Origin: Gimesia chilikensis
GTDB taxonomy: Bacteria > Planctomycetota > Planctomycetia > Planctomycetales > Planctomycetaceae
Assembly (NCBI RefSeq): GCF_007744075.1
Contig: NZ_CP036266.1
Location: forward strand, 434,001-498,000
DNA: 64,000 nucleotides
Direction of reading: 5' to 3'
This document shows, piece by piece, positions 16,119-26,001 of this stretch (its first letter is position 1; each line of letters begins with the position of its first letter). The notes beneath the pieces were generated by a model. The model saw nothing but the letters and a program-made list of their open reading frames with translations. It was not told where the DNA came from and did no database searches. Position numbers and translations under genes: made by a program.

Positions 16119-19100
16119 ATGAACTACCGTTGGCTTGCCATTATTCCGGCTCTTTTTTTCTCAACCTCTCTGACAGGCTCCTCACTGTTCGCGCAGTCGG
16201 AGCACGAAGCCGATCAGGCCGTGCCCAACCTGACCGTGGCACCGGGGCTGAAGGCGACATTGTTTTCCTCCGAACCCCGTATCAGCAGCCCCTCCAGCAT
16301 GGACGTCGATGCACAGGGCCGCGTCTGGATCTGTGAAGTCGTTAATTACCGTGCCGGGATCCGCAACATCCCCACCCGCGAAGCCGGGGACCGGATCGTT
16401 ATTCTCGAAGATACGAATGGCGACGGCAAAGCCGATGAGTCGAAAGTGTTCTACCAGGGAAATGACATTAACGGTTCACAGGGAATCTGTGTGCTGGGGA
16501 ATAAGGTCATCGTGGCTGCCTCTCCCAATGTCTTCCTGTTTACCGATGAAGACAACGATGGCAAGGCCGATAAAAAAGAGCTGCTCTTCAAAGTAGCGGG
16601 GGGCGAACATGACCACTCAGCGCATGCGTCGGTCTTCGGCCCGGATGGTCGGCTGTACTGGAACTTCGGCAACGAAGGGGGGCAGGTCTTCGATGCGGCC
16701 GGCAAACCAATTCTGGAACGCGATGGTCGCCCCGTGCTGGATAACGGGAAGCCTTACTGGGGCGGGATGGTCTTTCGTTGTAACCTGGACGGCAGCGATT
16801 TCGAGGTACTCGCCCATAACTTCCGTAATAACTATGAAGTGACCGTCGATTCCTTCGGTACCCTCTGGCAGTCAGACAATGACGACGATGGTAACCGTGG
16901 TGTCCGCATTAACTACGTGATGGAATTTGGTAACTACGGCTATCTCGATCAGCTGACCGGGGCTCGCTGGAAAACCCCGCGGACCGGCATGCACGAGGAA
17001 ATTCCCCTGCGTCACTGGCATCTCCGCGATCCGGGTGTCGTTCCCAACCTGCTGCAGACCGGCGCCGGTTCCCCGACCGGGATCTGTGTCTATGAAGGTG
17101 CTCTGCTGCCGGAGAAATACCGTAATGAAATCATTCACTCTGACGCCGGTCCGAATGTGGTCCGCGCGTATCCAGTGAAAAAAGAGGGCGCCGGTTATGA
17201 AGCCGAGATTGCCAATATTATTACCAGTGAAAAGGACAAATGGTTCCGTCCCTCTGATGTGTGTATCGCCCCCGATGGTTCTCTGTTTGTCGCAGACTGG
17301 TACGATCCGGGCGTTGGCGGACACCGGATTGGTGACCAGGAACGCGGTCGAATTTTCCGCATTGCCCCTCCGGATGCGAAATACCAGTTTCAGAAACTGG
17401 ATCTGAGCACCATCGAAGGCGCGATTGCCGGCATCAAGAGCCCCAATGTCGCGACCCGTTATCTTGCCTGGAACAAGCTGCATGAACTGCAGGCGGAGGC
17501 ACAGCCACAACTGGAAGAACTCTATCAGTCTGACAACCAGAGGTTCCGCGCTCGCGCCCTCTGGCTGTTGGCTGGTATTGAGGGAAAAGCCGGAGACTAT
17601 GTTTCTCTGGCGATCAAAGATAAGAATCCCGATATCCGCATCACCGGATTGCGGGCGGCACGTCGTTACAAGCTGGATGTGATTCCCCTCGTGAAACAGC
17701 TGGCTCACGATGACTCGCCCCAGGTACGCCGCGAATGTGCGATTGCCCTGCATCACAGTAAATCGCCCGCAGCACCGGAACTCTGGGCAACGCTCGTCGA
17801 TCAGTACGACGGGAAAGATCGCTGGTATCTGGAAGCACTCGGGATCGGCATGGACGGGCAGGAAAAGAAGTTCATGACCGCCTGGCTCAAGCAGGCGGGC
17901 GATAACTGGAATACCCCGGTCGGTCGAGATCTGCTCTGGCGATCTAAAATTCCGCTGGCGATTCCGTACCTGGTGAAAATCATTGAGGATCCCCAGACGC
18001 AGCAGGCAGCACTGCCGCGCTACTTCCGTGCCCTGGATTTCATCCCCGGTAAAGAAAAGAACGAAGCCGTCGCCGAACTGTCTCTGTTCAAAGAAGACGG
18101 GAATCAAAAACGGGAAACCTACATCATCGCGGAAGCTTTATCGCGGATGTCGGCGAATGTCGTCACCAGCGATAAAAAATATCAGCAGGCACTGAACCAG
18201 GTGATCGACAGCAGCCGGGGGACTCCCGAGTTCATCAAACTGGTCGAAAAGTTCAAAGCGAAGGAATTCTATCCTGAACTGGTAAAGCTGGGCAGCCATT
18301 CCGGCAAGTCGCAGACCGCCGTCGATGCGATTCGTGCGGCTCTGACTCTGAAGCAGAATGCCCTGATTCAAAAAGCGCTGAGCAGCAAGCGGGATAATGA
18401 AAAAGAACAGAATGAGAAACTGGACCTGATCTGGGCGCTGGGAAATACCGCCCATAATGGTGCCAATAAGATTCTGCTCTCAATTATCCAGGACCCGGAG
18501 GAACCACTGGTCGATCGACGCGAAGCCGTCAGGGCGGTGGCGAAATCCCGTCCGGGAGCGCACGCGTTGCTGGATCTGGCGGAGAAGGGCAAAGTGGATC
18601 CCCAGCTGGAACAGACGGCTGCCGCTGCCATGTCTTCCACCATTATGAAGGATGTCAAGGAACGGGCTGCAAAGCTGTTCCCCGCACCTCCCACCCGGAA
18701 CAACAAGCCTCTGCCACCGATCAATGTGCTGGCGGGCATGAAGGGGGATGTGGTCGATGGTCGAGTGATGTTCAACACCAAGGGGACCTGTGCCAAGTGC
18801 CACGTGGTAAATGGCATGGGGAAAGAAGTCGGCCCGGATCTCTCCGAGATCGGCAAGAAGTTGAGCCGCGAGGCGTTGTTTGAATCGATCCTGTACCCCA
18901 GTGCCGGGATCAGTCATAACTTCGAAGCGTACACGGTGATTCTGGTGTCGGGTAACGTGGTGAATGGTCTGCTGGTCAATAAAACCGACGACGCCATCAC
19001 GATCAAGGATGCCGAAGCCATTGCCCGTACCTTTAAAATGGATGACGTCGAAGAAGTGATTCAACAGAAAGTCTCGCTAATGCCGGCCGATCTGCAGAAG

Positions 19101-19187
19101 GTACTGACGGAAGAAGAGCTGATCAACATCGTCGAATACCTGACGACGCTCAAGCAGGCCAAGCCGATCAAAAAGGCCAGTCTGTAA
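16119..19187 (+). CDS. PVC-type membrane-associated dehydrogenase with HEAT repeats and c-type heme domain
   Basis: The 1022-residue protein has a signal peptide (about 1-25, LTGSSLFAQ). The N-terminal beta-propeller dehydrogenase domain (about 35-430) contains FSSEPRISSPSSMDVDAQG, WICEVVNYR, GNEGGQVFD and FVADWYDPGVGG, the pattern of PVC-group putative dehydrogenases. A helical HEAT-like region (about 430-860) follows. Near the C-terminus (about residue 890) GTCAKCHVVNGMGKEVGPDLS supplies a CxxCH heme-attachment site with the PDL segment, and the last 100 residues include YPSAGISHNFEAYTV, standard for these proteins. It would oxidise a sugar or polyol in the periplasm and pass electrons to the respiratory chain; the substrate is unknown. 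Confidence 0.85.
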   Translation: MNYRWLAIIPALFFSTSLTGSSLFAQSEHEADQAVPNLTVAPGLKATLFSSEPRISSPSSMDVDAQGRVWICEVVNYRAGIRNIPTREAGDRIVILEDTNGDGKADESKVFYQGNDINGSQGICVLGNKVIVAASPNVFLFTDEDNDGKADKKELLFKVAGGEHDHSAHASVFGPDGRLYWNFGNEGGQVFDAAGKPILERDGRPVLDNGKPYWGGMVFRCNLDGSDFEVLAHNFRNNYEVTVDSFGTLWQSDNDDDGNRGVRINYVMEFGNYGYLDQLTGARWKTPRTGMHEEIPLRHWHLRDPGVVPNLLQTGAGSPTGICVYEGALLPEKYRNEIIHSDAGPNVVRAYPVKKEGAGYEAEIANIITSEKDKWFRPSDVCIAPDGSLFVADWYDPGVGGHRIGDQERGRIFRIAPPDAKYQFQKLDLSTIEGAIAGIKSPNVATRYLAWNKLHELQAEAQPQLEELYQSDNQRFRARALWLLAGIEGKAGDYVSLAIKDKNPDIRITGLRAARRYKLDVIPLVKQLAHDDSPQVRRECAIALHHSKSPAAPELWATLVDQYDGKDRWYLEALGIGMDGQEKKFMTAWLKQAGDNWNTPVGRDLLWRSKIPLAIPYLVKIIEDPQTQQAALPRYFRALDFIPGKEKNEAVAELSLFKEDGNQKRETYIIAEALSRMSANVVTSDKKYQQALNQVIDSSRGTPEFIKLVEKFKAKEFYPELVKLGSHSGKSQTAVDAIRAALTLKQNALIQKALSSKRDNEKEQNEKLDLIWALGNTAHNGANKILLSIIQDPEEPLVDRREAVRAVAKSRPGAHALLDLAEKGKVDPQLEQTAAAAMSSTIMKDVKERAAKLFPAPPTRNNKPLPPINVLAGMKGDVVDGRVMFNTKGTCAKCHVVNGMGKEVGPDLSEIGKKLSREALFESILYPSAGISHNFEAYTVILVSGNVVNGLLVNKTDDAITIKDAEAIARTFKMDDVEEVIQQKVSLMPADLQKVLTEEELINIVEYLTTLKQAKPIKKASL

Positions 19188-19223
19188 GCGCGTCGGACAA
19201 CGATTGTGATTCATGTGATGTTT

Positions 19224-19251
19224 CCCGGCTCTGGGATCGACCACAGCCGGG
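19224..19251 (+). terminator. Hairpin after the dehydrogenase gene
   Basis: CCCGGCT-C-TGG (19224-19234) pairs with CCA-C-AGCCGGG (19241-19251), ten pairs with one C-C mismatch around a 6-base loop. No T-run follows, so it may stabilise the 3' end rather than terminate alone. Confidence 0.5.
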
Positions 19252-19309
19252 CAGATCAGCGTGGGAGTATACGCTCGAGTAGAGTTAGCTGAATTATCTG
19301 GAGAAATTC

Positions 19310-20335
19310 ATGATCAGCAGGTGGCTGCGATTTCTGTTATGGCAGCCTTATGCACTGCTCTGCCGCCGGTTTCCTCTCTGGCCGTTCCAGGTCAAGATTA
19401 CGCAACCGGTGGAATATGTGACCTGTATTCAGATCGACAATTTACTCACACGTACGCTGAGCCGGTTCAGTGGTGGCTATGATTACGCAGTCTGTTACCT
19501 GGTTGACGAAACACTGCTGATCGACACCGGGTTTCCCTGGGCCCGTCGGAGTCTGAAACAGACGCTGCAGAAACTGGGTGTTGTGGAAACGATTACGACC
19601 GTCGTGAACACGCATTATCATGAAGATCACACGGGCAACAATGATCTGTTGGTGGAGCTGTGCGACGCGCAGGTTCTCGCGCATGCGGATGCGATTCCGG
19701 AGATCCGCTTTCCGGTGGAGTTGCGCTGGTATCGCAGTTTCCTGTTTGGTCCTTCCGCCATCGCGGATGCTCAACCCGTTGGAACTTCGATCAGTACGGA
19801 GCACACGCGGTTCGAGGTCATCGAAACTCCCGGCCATTGCCCCGGGCATATCTGTCTGTTCGAGCCGGAGCGGAAGATCCTGTTCAGCGGCGATCTCTAT
19901 ATCGCAGCCGACCTGGACAGTCAACTGGGAGACGCCGACGGTCCGAAGTGGATCGCCAGCCTGGAACAGGCGATCCAGCTGCGCGCCGAATGGTTGTTTG
20001 ATGCGCATGGAACAGTTCTGAAAGGAGCCGAGGCCGTGGAGCAGCACTTGAGCCGCAAACTTGCGTTCCTGCAGACGATTCGCGATCGCGTTTATGAATA
20101 TGCCACGCACGCACAGACGATTGAGGAGCTGACGCGCAAGGTCTTCGACCAACGTGGTCTGGTCGACTTTCTTTCATTTGGCGAAGGCTGGCTGTCGCTG
20201 ATTACCGGTTCGGACTTCTCGCGGAGTAATATCGTCAAATCGTTTTTGAGAGAGAAATTCCAGCAGGAAGCATCTGCATCGCTGATTGAAGAACTTGAAA
20301 AAGAAGCAGGTGAACCGCGGATTTCCTCTGCTTAA
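19310..20335 (+). CDS. MBL-fold metallo-hydrolase
   Basis: The 341-residue protein has a basic, hydrophobic N-terminus (MISRWLRFLLWQPYALLC) that may anchor it in the membrane, then a metallo-beta-lactamase fold. The metal site is intact: NTHYHEDHTGNN (HxHxDH), TPGHCPGH for the third histidine and FSGDLYIA for the bridging Asp. The C-terminal helical part (about 230-340) resembles the winged-helix tail of LACTB2-like enzymes. The substrate is unknown; glyoxalase-II-like or RNase-like activities are both possible. The start is supported by GGAGAAATTC just upstream of ATG 19310. Confidence 0.82.
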   Translation: MISRWLRFLLWQPYALLCRRFPLWPFQVKITQPVEYVTCIQIDNLLTRTLSRFSGGYDYAVCYLVDETLLIDTGFPWARRSLKQTLQKLGVVETITTVVNTHYHEDHTGNNDLLVELCDAQVLAHADAIPEIRFPVELRWYRSFLFGPSAIADAQPVGTSISTEHTRFEVIETPGHCPGHICLFEPERKILFSGDLYIAADLDSQLGDADGPKWIASLEQAIQLRAEWLFDAHGTVLKGAEAVEQHLSRKLAFLQTIRDRVYEYATHAQTIEELTRKVFDQRGLVDFLSFGEGWLSLITGSDFSRSNIVKSFLREKFQQEASASLIEELEKEAGEPRISSA

Positions 20336-20425
20336 GCTCAACAATCCCGGGAGAAGGGTTTAAGATTGTTATGAGGCCGTCGCGTTTTCCGGGCGAGATT
20401 CAACAATCAATCGTGAGCAGGTGAA

Positions 20426-21481
20426 ATGGTTCCAGCTGAACGTTATCGTGAAATCGAAGTCAGTGGTTCTCCCCGCGAGATGGGCAGGCAGTTGGGAGAA
20501 GCTGCTGCTGAAGAGGTGCGGGCTTTTTGTGCTGTGGCGCTGGAGCGTCTTCAGGAGACGATGCAGGTCAGCCCGAAACAGGCTCAGGCTCTGGCGGAAG
20601 TCTGTCTGCCTGTTGCGAGGGAATATAGTCCCGATTCCGTAGAGGAACTTGAGGGGCTGGCCGAAGCCGTTGCTGTTCCGCTGTGGCAGATCATGCTGTT
20701 ACAGATCCGGAATCAGTTCACCCCGGAACCGGATGCGGGCTGCACTTCGCTGAGTGTGCCGGACCCTTCCGGCAGGGGAGCGATCGTGGCTCAGAACTGG
20801 GACAATGACCCGGCTCTCGATCCGTTCACCATCATGTTGACGCGTCGCCCGACGGGGAAGCCGGCGCTGATGACGTTAACACAGGCCGGGTTGATTTCTT
20901 ACATCGGGTTCAATTCAGAGGGCATTGGTGCCTGTCTGAATTCCCTGCCGGCCCCCAGTCGCGCACACGGAGTACCGCACTATTTCACGCTCCGAGAACT
21001 CTATGAAGCAGACAGCCTGACAGGCGCGGTGGAGGCGATCCAACGGGCCGAGCGGGCGATTCCCGCGAACATCATGCTGGCGACTCCCGAAGGACCTGCG
21101 AACCTGGAAGTGACGATTGACAGTGTGCAGGCCTTAAGACCGGATGAGACAAGCTGGATTACGCATACCAATCATTGTCTGCATCCGGAGTTTTGTCACT
21201 ACAATGCTGAGTTTCCGGAACTGATCGGTTCACACCCGCGTAAGGCGCGGATTGATGAATTGCTTCACGCCAGTTCCGCTGATCCGGGAGTCGCAGAGAT
21301 CAAAACCGCTCTCTGCGATCATCAGGATTATCCACGATCGATCTGCAGGCATCTCAACGACGACCCCGATCATGGTTACTGGCAGACCGTGTTTTCCGTG
21401 ATCATCGAACCGGAGCGGCAGCGAATGCATGTCTCGCGTGGTACTCCCTGTAACCAAAGTTATGAAGTGTATCAGCTTTGA
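20426..21481 (+). CDS. C45-family peptidase / acyl-CoA:6-APA acyltransferase-like Ntn hydrolase
   Basis: The 351-residue protein matches the PF03417 family. It begins with the characteristic VSGSPREMGRQLGEAAAEEV segment. The expected N-terminal nucleophile after self-cleavage is C106 in DAGCTSLSV, followed by AIVAQNWDND, a signature of this family. Later segments include GLISYIGFNSEGIGACLN and THTNHCLHP. Members cleave or transfer acyl groups on small amides or autoprocess; the natural substrate here is unknown. No signal peptide is seen. It stands alone 90 bases after the MBL gene, possibly in one transcript. Confidence 0.8.
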   Translation: MVPAERYREIEVSGSPREMGRQLGEAAAEEVRAFCAVALERLQETMQVSPKQAQALAEVCLPVAREYSPDSVEELEGLAEAVAVPLWQIMLLQIRNQFTPEPDAGCTSLSVPDPSGRGAIVAQNWDNDPALDPFTIMLTRRPTGKPALMTLTQAGLISYIGFNSEGIGACLNSLPAPSRAHGVPHYFTLRELYEADSLTGAVEAIQRAERAIPANIMLATPEGPANLEVTIDSVQALRPDETSWITHTNHCLHPEFCHYNAEFPELIGSHPRKARIDELLHASSADPGVAEIKTALCDHQDYPRSICRHLNDDPDHGYWQTVFSVIIEPERQRMHVSRGTPCNQSYEVYQL

Positions 21482-21499
21482 GCTCAAAGCGTTCGTTGC

Positions 21500-23500
21500 T
21501 TAAATCTGGTAAGCGATGTCAGAAGTCAGGATGCTTTGCTCGCTCTCTGTTTCATTGAGAGATGCTAAGATTACCTCGATCAATATTTTACGATCAATGG
21601 GCTTCGTCAGGTATTCGTCGCAGCCTGCATCCAGACATTTCTGGCGATCACCGTTCATGGCGTGTGCTGTCAACGCGATGATTGGTATCTGGAAACCAGC
21701 GTCTCTTAATTGCCGGGTCGCACTGTAACCGTCCAGAACCGGCATTTGCATATCCATCAGGATTACATCAAAAGGCTCACCCTGTGATTCGGCTGCTGTC
21801 GCCTGATCGATTGAGAGCTGACCATTTTCTGCCAGGCTGACGTCCGCCCCTGCTTTTTTCAGCAGGAAGGTGATCAGCCGCTGATTGTAGAGGCCATCTT
21901 CCGTCAGCAGGATCCGATACCCTTTGAGCGGAGTGCCCGGCAGCGCCTCGGAGGATGCGTCTGCTTTTTCATTGGTAACTGGTTTGGGGGTGTTGGTTTC
22001 TTGTTCAATCAGCGGTACCTGCTCCAGGGAGCCGGTACCGACTCGGATGGTAAAGGTGCTACCCTCGCCGTGGGTACTGCTGACAGAAATCGATCCACCC
22101 AGCAGTTCTGCCAGGCGTTTGCTGATGGTCAGACCCAACCCGGTCCCTTCAAACTTACGCGTCATGGAATCATCGGCCTGGGTGAAAGGATTAAACAGGG
22201 TTTTCAGACATGAAGCAGGAATACCGATTCCGGTGTCGATGACTTCGAACTGCAGCTGAGGTGCCTGCTTAGAATCATTCAGCAGACGCGTGACGACTTT
22301 TACGGAACCGGTTTCGGTGAATTTAATCGCATTGCCGATCGTATTGATCAGAATCTGTCGCAGGCGTGTGGGATCAGTCTGGATCGTTTCAGGAATGGGG
22401 CCCTCAATCTGAAATTCCAGCGGCAGTGCTTTGGCGACCGCGCGGACATTCATCAATGAAGAGACATTATTCAACAGTTCGTGGGGCGAGCAGGCAATCT
22501 GTTCGACTTCCATTTTTTCAGCTTCGATTTTGGACAGGTCCAGAATGTCATTGATGAGTCGGATCAGGTATTCGCCATTCTCCTTCACGGTCTGCGCTGC
22601 TTCCACATTTTCAGGAGCGGAGACGTTCTCGAGCAGGATATCGTTGAATCCAAGAATGGCATTCATGGGCGTGCGGATTTCGTGGCTCATGTTGGCGAGG
22701 AATGCACTTTTGGCGCGGTTGGCGGCTTCTGCATGTTCCTTGGCGCTGCGTAATTCACGGGCCTGCATTTCCAACTGGTGATTGGTTTCCGAGATTTTCT
22801 GATTGGCGAGATGCAGTTCGCTGGTCCGTTTCTGGACCTCTGATTTAATCAGGGATTTTGTTTCCTCGAGAGCCGCTCTCTGACATGCCATCGCCCGCAT
22901 TTCACGCGTGTTCTGTTGAATGGCAATGATCAGGAAGATGTCTTCGAATACAACCCACGCACCATGTTCGACAATCCGCCAGGGGCTCGCAGTCAGTGCG
23001 CCAAAGACCGCCTGGGGGTACAACAGCCCGAATGCGGTATGGTCAATGACAACGACTGTGGTCGCCGAGATCAAAACGCGCCAGTCCCGGTAAAAGGCCA
23101 GGAACGCCAGGGAACCAAAAATGTGGAAGTGAGTTTCAATTCGCCCGCCACTGAGGTGGATCAATAAAGATGACGTCAACATCTGGCTGATTGCGATCAC
23201 GTGCCGGGTGAGGACGCGGCCCGGATGAAACCAGGCCAGGAAGACGGGGAAGCAGGTAATCAAACCGCCCAGGATGACAGCCGCCCAGACATGCAGGTGG
23301 GTCTGATTTAAATTACCAATCCAGGTATACGGGGTCACCAGGCAGGCAGCTCCGATGGCAGCCAGCCATTGGATAATCATCAGAACTGCGAACAGACGGT
23401 CAGTCCCTTGACAGAGCTGCTGACGATGCTCGTTGAACAGTTCTTCTGCTCGTTGTGCGAAATCAGGTTGGCAGGGTTTGTTGAGAATACTGAGTTTCAT
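21500..23500 (-). CDS. Hybrid sensor histidine kinase / response regulator
   Basis: A 666-residue membrane kinase. The N-terminus (about 34-195) has five or six hydrophobic segments and the motif [20 protein letters not shown], a membrane sensory region seen in other hybrid kinases. A coiled coil (about 205-255) leads to the HisKA domain with the phospho-accepting His in [17 protein letters not shown]. The HATPase domain follows, with [18 protein letters not shown] and a glycine-rich lid. The C-terminal receiver domain (about 525-645) has [17 protein letters not shown] with the acceptor Asp and a KPI lysine. Its start overlaps the stop of the upstream thiol-protein gene as TAATG behind a strong AGGAGG, so the two are probably translationally coupled. 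No DNA-binding output is fused, so the target is unknown. Confidence 0.92.
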   Translation of the reverse strand: MKLSILNKPCQPDFAQRAEELFNEHRQQLCQGTDRLFAVLMIIQWLAAIGAACLVTPYTWIGNLNQTHLHVWAAVILGGLITCFPVFLAWFHPGRVLTRHVIAISQMLTSSLLIHLSGGRIETHFHIFGSLAFLAFYRDWRVLISATTVVVIDHTAFGLLYPQAVFGALTASPWRIVEHGAWVVFEDIFLIIAIQQNTREMRAMACQRAALEETKSLIKSEVQKRTSELHLANQKISETNHQLEMQARELRSAKEHAEAANRAKSAFLANMSHEIRTPMNAILGFNDILLENVSAPENVEAAQTVKENGEYLIRLINDILDLSKIEAEKMEVEQIACSPHELLNNVSSLMNVRAVAKALPLEFQIEGPIPETIQTDPTRLRQILINTIGNAIKFTETGSVKVVTRLLNDSKQAPQLQFEVIDTGIGIPASCLKTLFNPFTQADDSMTRKFEGTGLGLTISKRLAELLGGSISVSSTHGEGSTFTIRVGTGSLEQVPLIEQETNTPKPVTNEKADASSEALPGTPLKGYRILLTEDGLYNQRLITFLLKKAGADVSLAENGQLSIDQATAAESQGEPFDVILMDMQMPVLDGYSATRQLRDAGFQIPIIALTAHAMNGDRQKCLDAGCDEYLTKPIDRKILIEVILASLNETESEQSILTSDIAYQI

Positions 23501-24177
23501 TATTTATCCTCCTGTCGGCATGTCTTTTCCCGTCCCAGCAGGGGGCAGCCGAAGGTGTATGTCTGATGCGACTCTGAGTTGCCTTGAGAGAGATAATCAA
23601 GCACTGCACTGCTGCCGCGGTTGGCTCCCGTGTGTCCCCGTGATCCGGTGATGCCCCCGTGGAAGACCAGTTCTCCCCGAGTGTCATACAAGGCGACATA
23701 TCCGGAGGTCGTGGCACCAAACAGTCGGGCTGCCTGGCCATCCAGATCGCTGCTAACGGATACTCCGGGAATTGCTGCCGTCGCTTTCCAGAGATCTGTT
23801 TTTTCCCAGTCCTGAGGAAAGTTCGCCGGCTTATAAAATTCGACACGTGCATCCAGCCGTTCAGGGCCGTATGCCATAATCTGTTCCAGTTCGCTGATGC
23901 TGGCCCGCGTACAGGGGCAGCGGGGGTGCGCAAACATGACCAGGGTAGGGCGGAATGCATTCCAGGTGGTCTGACTTTCTGCCGGCCACTGAGTCGGTGA
24001 ATGCGATACCGCACCGGGAGTCGTCTGATAACTCCAGAGAACACCCATCACGGAGAGAATCAGTCCTGCCCAGACGATTGTCAGACAGGGAATGAGATAC
24101 CGGTTCCCGGTCCGTCTGGAAGGGAGGGATTTCAAACCGAGTGGTTTTTCAATATGCCAGATACTGGAGATATTCAT
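23500..24177 (-). CDS. Membrane-anchored thioredoxin-like (RedB-type) protein
   Basis: The 225-residue protein has one transmembrane segment (about 28-50, [17 protein letters not shown]) and a periplasmic thioredoxin-like domain. That domain contains [22 protein letters not shown] with a CPC in place of the usual CxxC, and later [34 protein letters not shown], a pattern of RedB-like or peroxiredoxin-like proteins. It may bind or transfer metal or thiol groups; the function is not known. Its stop overlaps the start of the hybrid kinase (TAATG), suggesting it supplies or modulates the kinase signal, for example by sensing redox state. Confidence 0.72.
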   Translation of the reverse strand: MNISSIWHIEKPLGLKSLPSRRTGNRYLIPCLTIVWAGLILSVMGVLWSYQTTPGAVSHSPTQWPAESQTTWNAFRPTLVMFAHPRCPCTRASISELEQIMAYGPERLDARVEFYKPANFPQDWEKTDLWKATAAIPGVSVSSDLDGQAARLFGATTSGYVALYDTRGELVFHGGITGSRGHTGANRGSSAVLDYLSQGNSESHQTYTFGCPLLGREKTCRQEDK

Positions 24178-24791
24178 CAGGTCAAATCGATCCTCTGTAG
24201 AGAAGACTGGTCAGGGACGTTACGACTGAGGTCTCTGCAGGCTCCCCACCGGGAATCTGTACCGCAGCGAAGAAAACATAAGTTGAAATCTGTGGCGCGC
24301 GGGTGGAATCAGCTTAAAAACTGATAAAACGATCCGATATCTGCCTCAGGCTAATGTATAGACTTCACAACCGGTAGAAATCAGTTGAAATAAGGAGGAA
24401 TTCCCATGCAGTTTTCAGGGGAGTAAGCTGAGAGATCGCTTGGGATTGCGTGAATTCTGAACAGGGGGATTTCCCTCAAAAAATATTCACATACTTTAAA
24501 AAGGTCGCTCGGAATTGCCGGGTGACTCAATCTGAGTTTTAACCCTCCAGTCCTGTTCGAAAAATGGGGAGCGAGACAGCCTGTCGAGAGCTGATTTCCA
24601 TTCAAAGAGGCAGAGATTGCCGACGACATTCGTTTGAGGATTGTTTCGATTTGAGGAGTTGTATCGAGGTGGGCTTTGTGTATTAGGATGAATCTGTCCG
24701 AAATTTTTTAATCTGTTTGACAGCCGTTCTCGAGGGCGGGACGATTGAGCCAGTTCTTCTCTTCAAAACTTGATAGCTGGAATAAGAAGTC
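24178..24791. other. Intergenic region with a 6-codon open frame
   Basis: This 614-base gap is AT-richer than its neighbours. I see no full gene. It holds a very strong TAAGGAGG followed by a 6-codon open frame at 24406-24426. The right part should contain the promoter of the Sel1 gene, but I cannot point to one. Confidence 0.5.
24391..24426 (+). other. Perfect Shine-Dalgarno with 6-codon mini-ORF
   Basis: TAAGGAGG (24391-24398), a near-perfect anti-16S match, is followed 7 bases later by ATG and the open frame M-Q-F-S-G-E-stop (24406-24426). It may be a leader peptide or a chance match; no codon run suggests attenuation. Confidence 0.25.
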
Positions 24792-25769
24792 ATGGCAACA
24801 GAGCGACAGTTAAGGGACAGACAACAGAGAAATCTCCTCGGAGAACTGAATGAAAAGACCGGTAGAGCTGTGGGGGCCATGTCTTTTGTGATTTGCTGTT
24901 TACTTCTGTTGAGCGGATGCCAGGGGCAGCAGAGTCTCGATCCTCGCACAGCGGCTGAGCAAGGAGATGCGGAAGCGCAAAACAATTTAGGAATCATGTA
25001 CACACTCGGAGACGGCGTCGAACAGGATTTCGGTCAGGCTGCAGAGTGTTTTCGTCGTGCTGCCGAACAGGGGTACGCTGAAGCACAAAACAATCTGGGG
25101 GTCAGCTATCGTGATGGCAAGGGGGTTGAAAAAGATTATCATCAAGCAGTCAACTGGTTTCGCAAAGCGGCAGAACAGGGTTTACCCAAAGCACAATTCA
25201 ATTTAGGGATCATGTATACCAACGGTAATGGAGTCAGGAAGGATTATGCTCAAGCGGCAGAATGGTTTCGGTCAGGGGCTCAGCATGGAAATCCAGAATC
25301 GCAGACCTATTTAGGAATCTTTTACCGTGATGGAATGGGAGTTGAGAAGGATACTGCTCAGGCGACAGAGTGGATTCGGAAGGCAGCCAGACAGAACCTG
25401 CCCCTGGCGCAACACAATTTAGGATTCATGTATGCAACGGGTAACGGCGTCGAGCAGGATGATGCTGAGGCGGTGAAGTGGTATCGCAAAGCGGCTGAAC
25501 TGGGAAATGCCGAAGCCCAAAATAATTTAGCCATGTGTTACCACAACGGAAAAGGTGTGGAGCAGGATCTGAGTCTGGCAGCAAAGTGGCTCCGCGAAGC
25601 AGCAGAGCAGGATCTGATCAGTGCGCAATTCAATCTGGGCTACATGTATGCAGAGGGAGAAGGTGTTGAACAGGATCTAAAGCGGGCCGCGGAGTGGTAT
25701 CGTAAAGCCGCGGAACAGGGAAATCAGGCAGCAAAGCAGGCATTAGAGAATTTAGAAAAGAGCCGGTAG
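24792..25769 (+). CDS. Sel1-repeat (tetratricopeptide-like) lipoprotein
   Basis: The 325-residue protein consists almost wholly of Sel1 repeats of 36 residues, about eight in a row, each with the pattern AEAQNNLGxMYxxGxGVEQD then AxxWYRKAAEQG. Near the N-terminus the lipobox LLLLSGCQG marks a lipoprotein with Cys at residue 43. This leaves an unusually long, charged n-region if translation starts at 24792 (weak SD AATAAGAAG); ATG 24879 (MSFVICCLL) would give a conventional lipoprotein signal. Sel1 proteins are protein-interaction scaffolds. Nucleotide similarity between repeats implies recent internal duplication. A bidirectional terminator follows. Confidence 0.85.
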   Translation: MATERQLRDRQQRNLLGELNEKTGRAVGAMSFVICCLLLLSGCQGQQSLDPRTAAEQGDAEAQNNLGIMYTLGDGVEQDFGQAAECFRRAAEQGYAEAQNNLGVSYRDGKGVEKDYHQAVNWFRKAAEQGLPKAQFNLGIMYTNGNGVRKDYAQAAEWFRSGAQHGNPESQTYLGIFYRDGMGVEKDTAQATEWIRKAARQNLPLAQHNLGFMYATGNGVEQDDAEAVKWYRKAAELGNAEAQNNLAMCYHNGKGVEQDLSLAAKWLREAAEQDLISAQFNLGYMYAEGEGVEQDLKRAAEWYRKAAEQGNQAAKQALENLEKSR

Positions 25770-25802
25770 GAGAATCCCGTTTCTAACCGGCAAGATGGCA
25801 TG

Positions 25803-25847
25803 AAAAAAGGACTCAGGGTGCGATAACCCTGAGTCCTTTTTGTTTTT
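25803..25847. terminator. Bidirectional intrinsic terminator
   Basis: AAAGGACTCAGGGT (25806-25819) pairs with ACCCTGAGTCCTTT (25826-25839) around a 6-base loop. It is flanked by an A-run on the left and a T-run on the right, so it can end both the Sel1 transcript (+) and the tRNA-Leu transcript (-). Confidence 0.9.
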
Positions 25848-25849
25848 AG

Positions 25850-25934
25850 TGCCCAAGAGAGGACTCGAACCTCCACGGGGATTACCCCCACTAGCCCCTC
25901 AAGCTAGCGCGTCTGCCAATTCCGCCACTTGGGC
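25850..25934 (-). tRNA. tRNA-Leu (anticodon GAG)
   Basis: Reading the minus strand, acceptor GCCCAAG pairs with CTTGGGC, the D-arm contains TGGCGGAATTGGCAGACGC, and the anticodon arm is CTAGC-TTGAGGG-GCTAG, giving anticodon GAG. The long variable arm is typical of tRNA-Leu, and the T-arm has GGTTCGAGTCC. Length is 85 bases; CCA is not encoded. It should read CUC and CUU codons. CUC is one of the two leucine codons favoured by leuS in this window. Confidence 0.95.
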
Positions 25935-26001
25935 TCGGCTGCAGATGCTCTCAATTACCTGTACAGGTGCCTGAAAACAGTCTGAATGTCGAGGATTTCC
26001 C

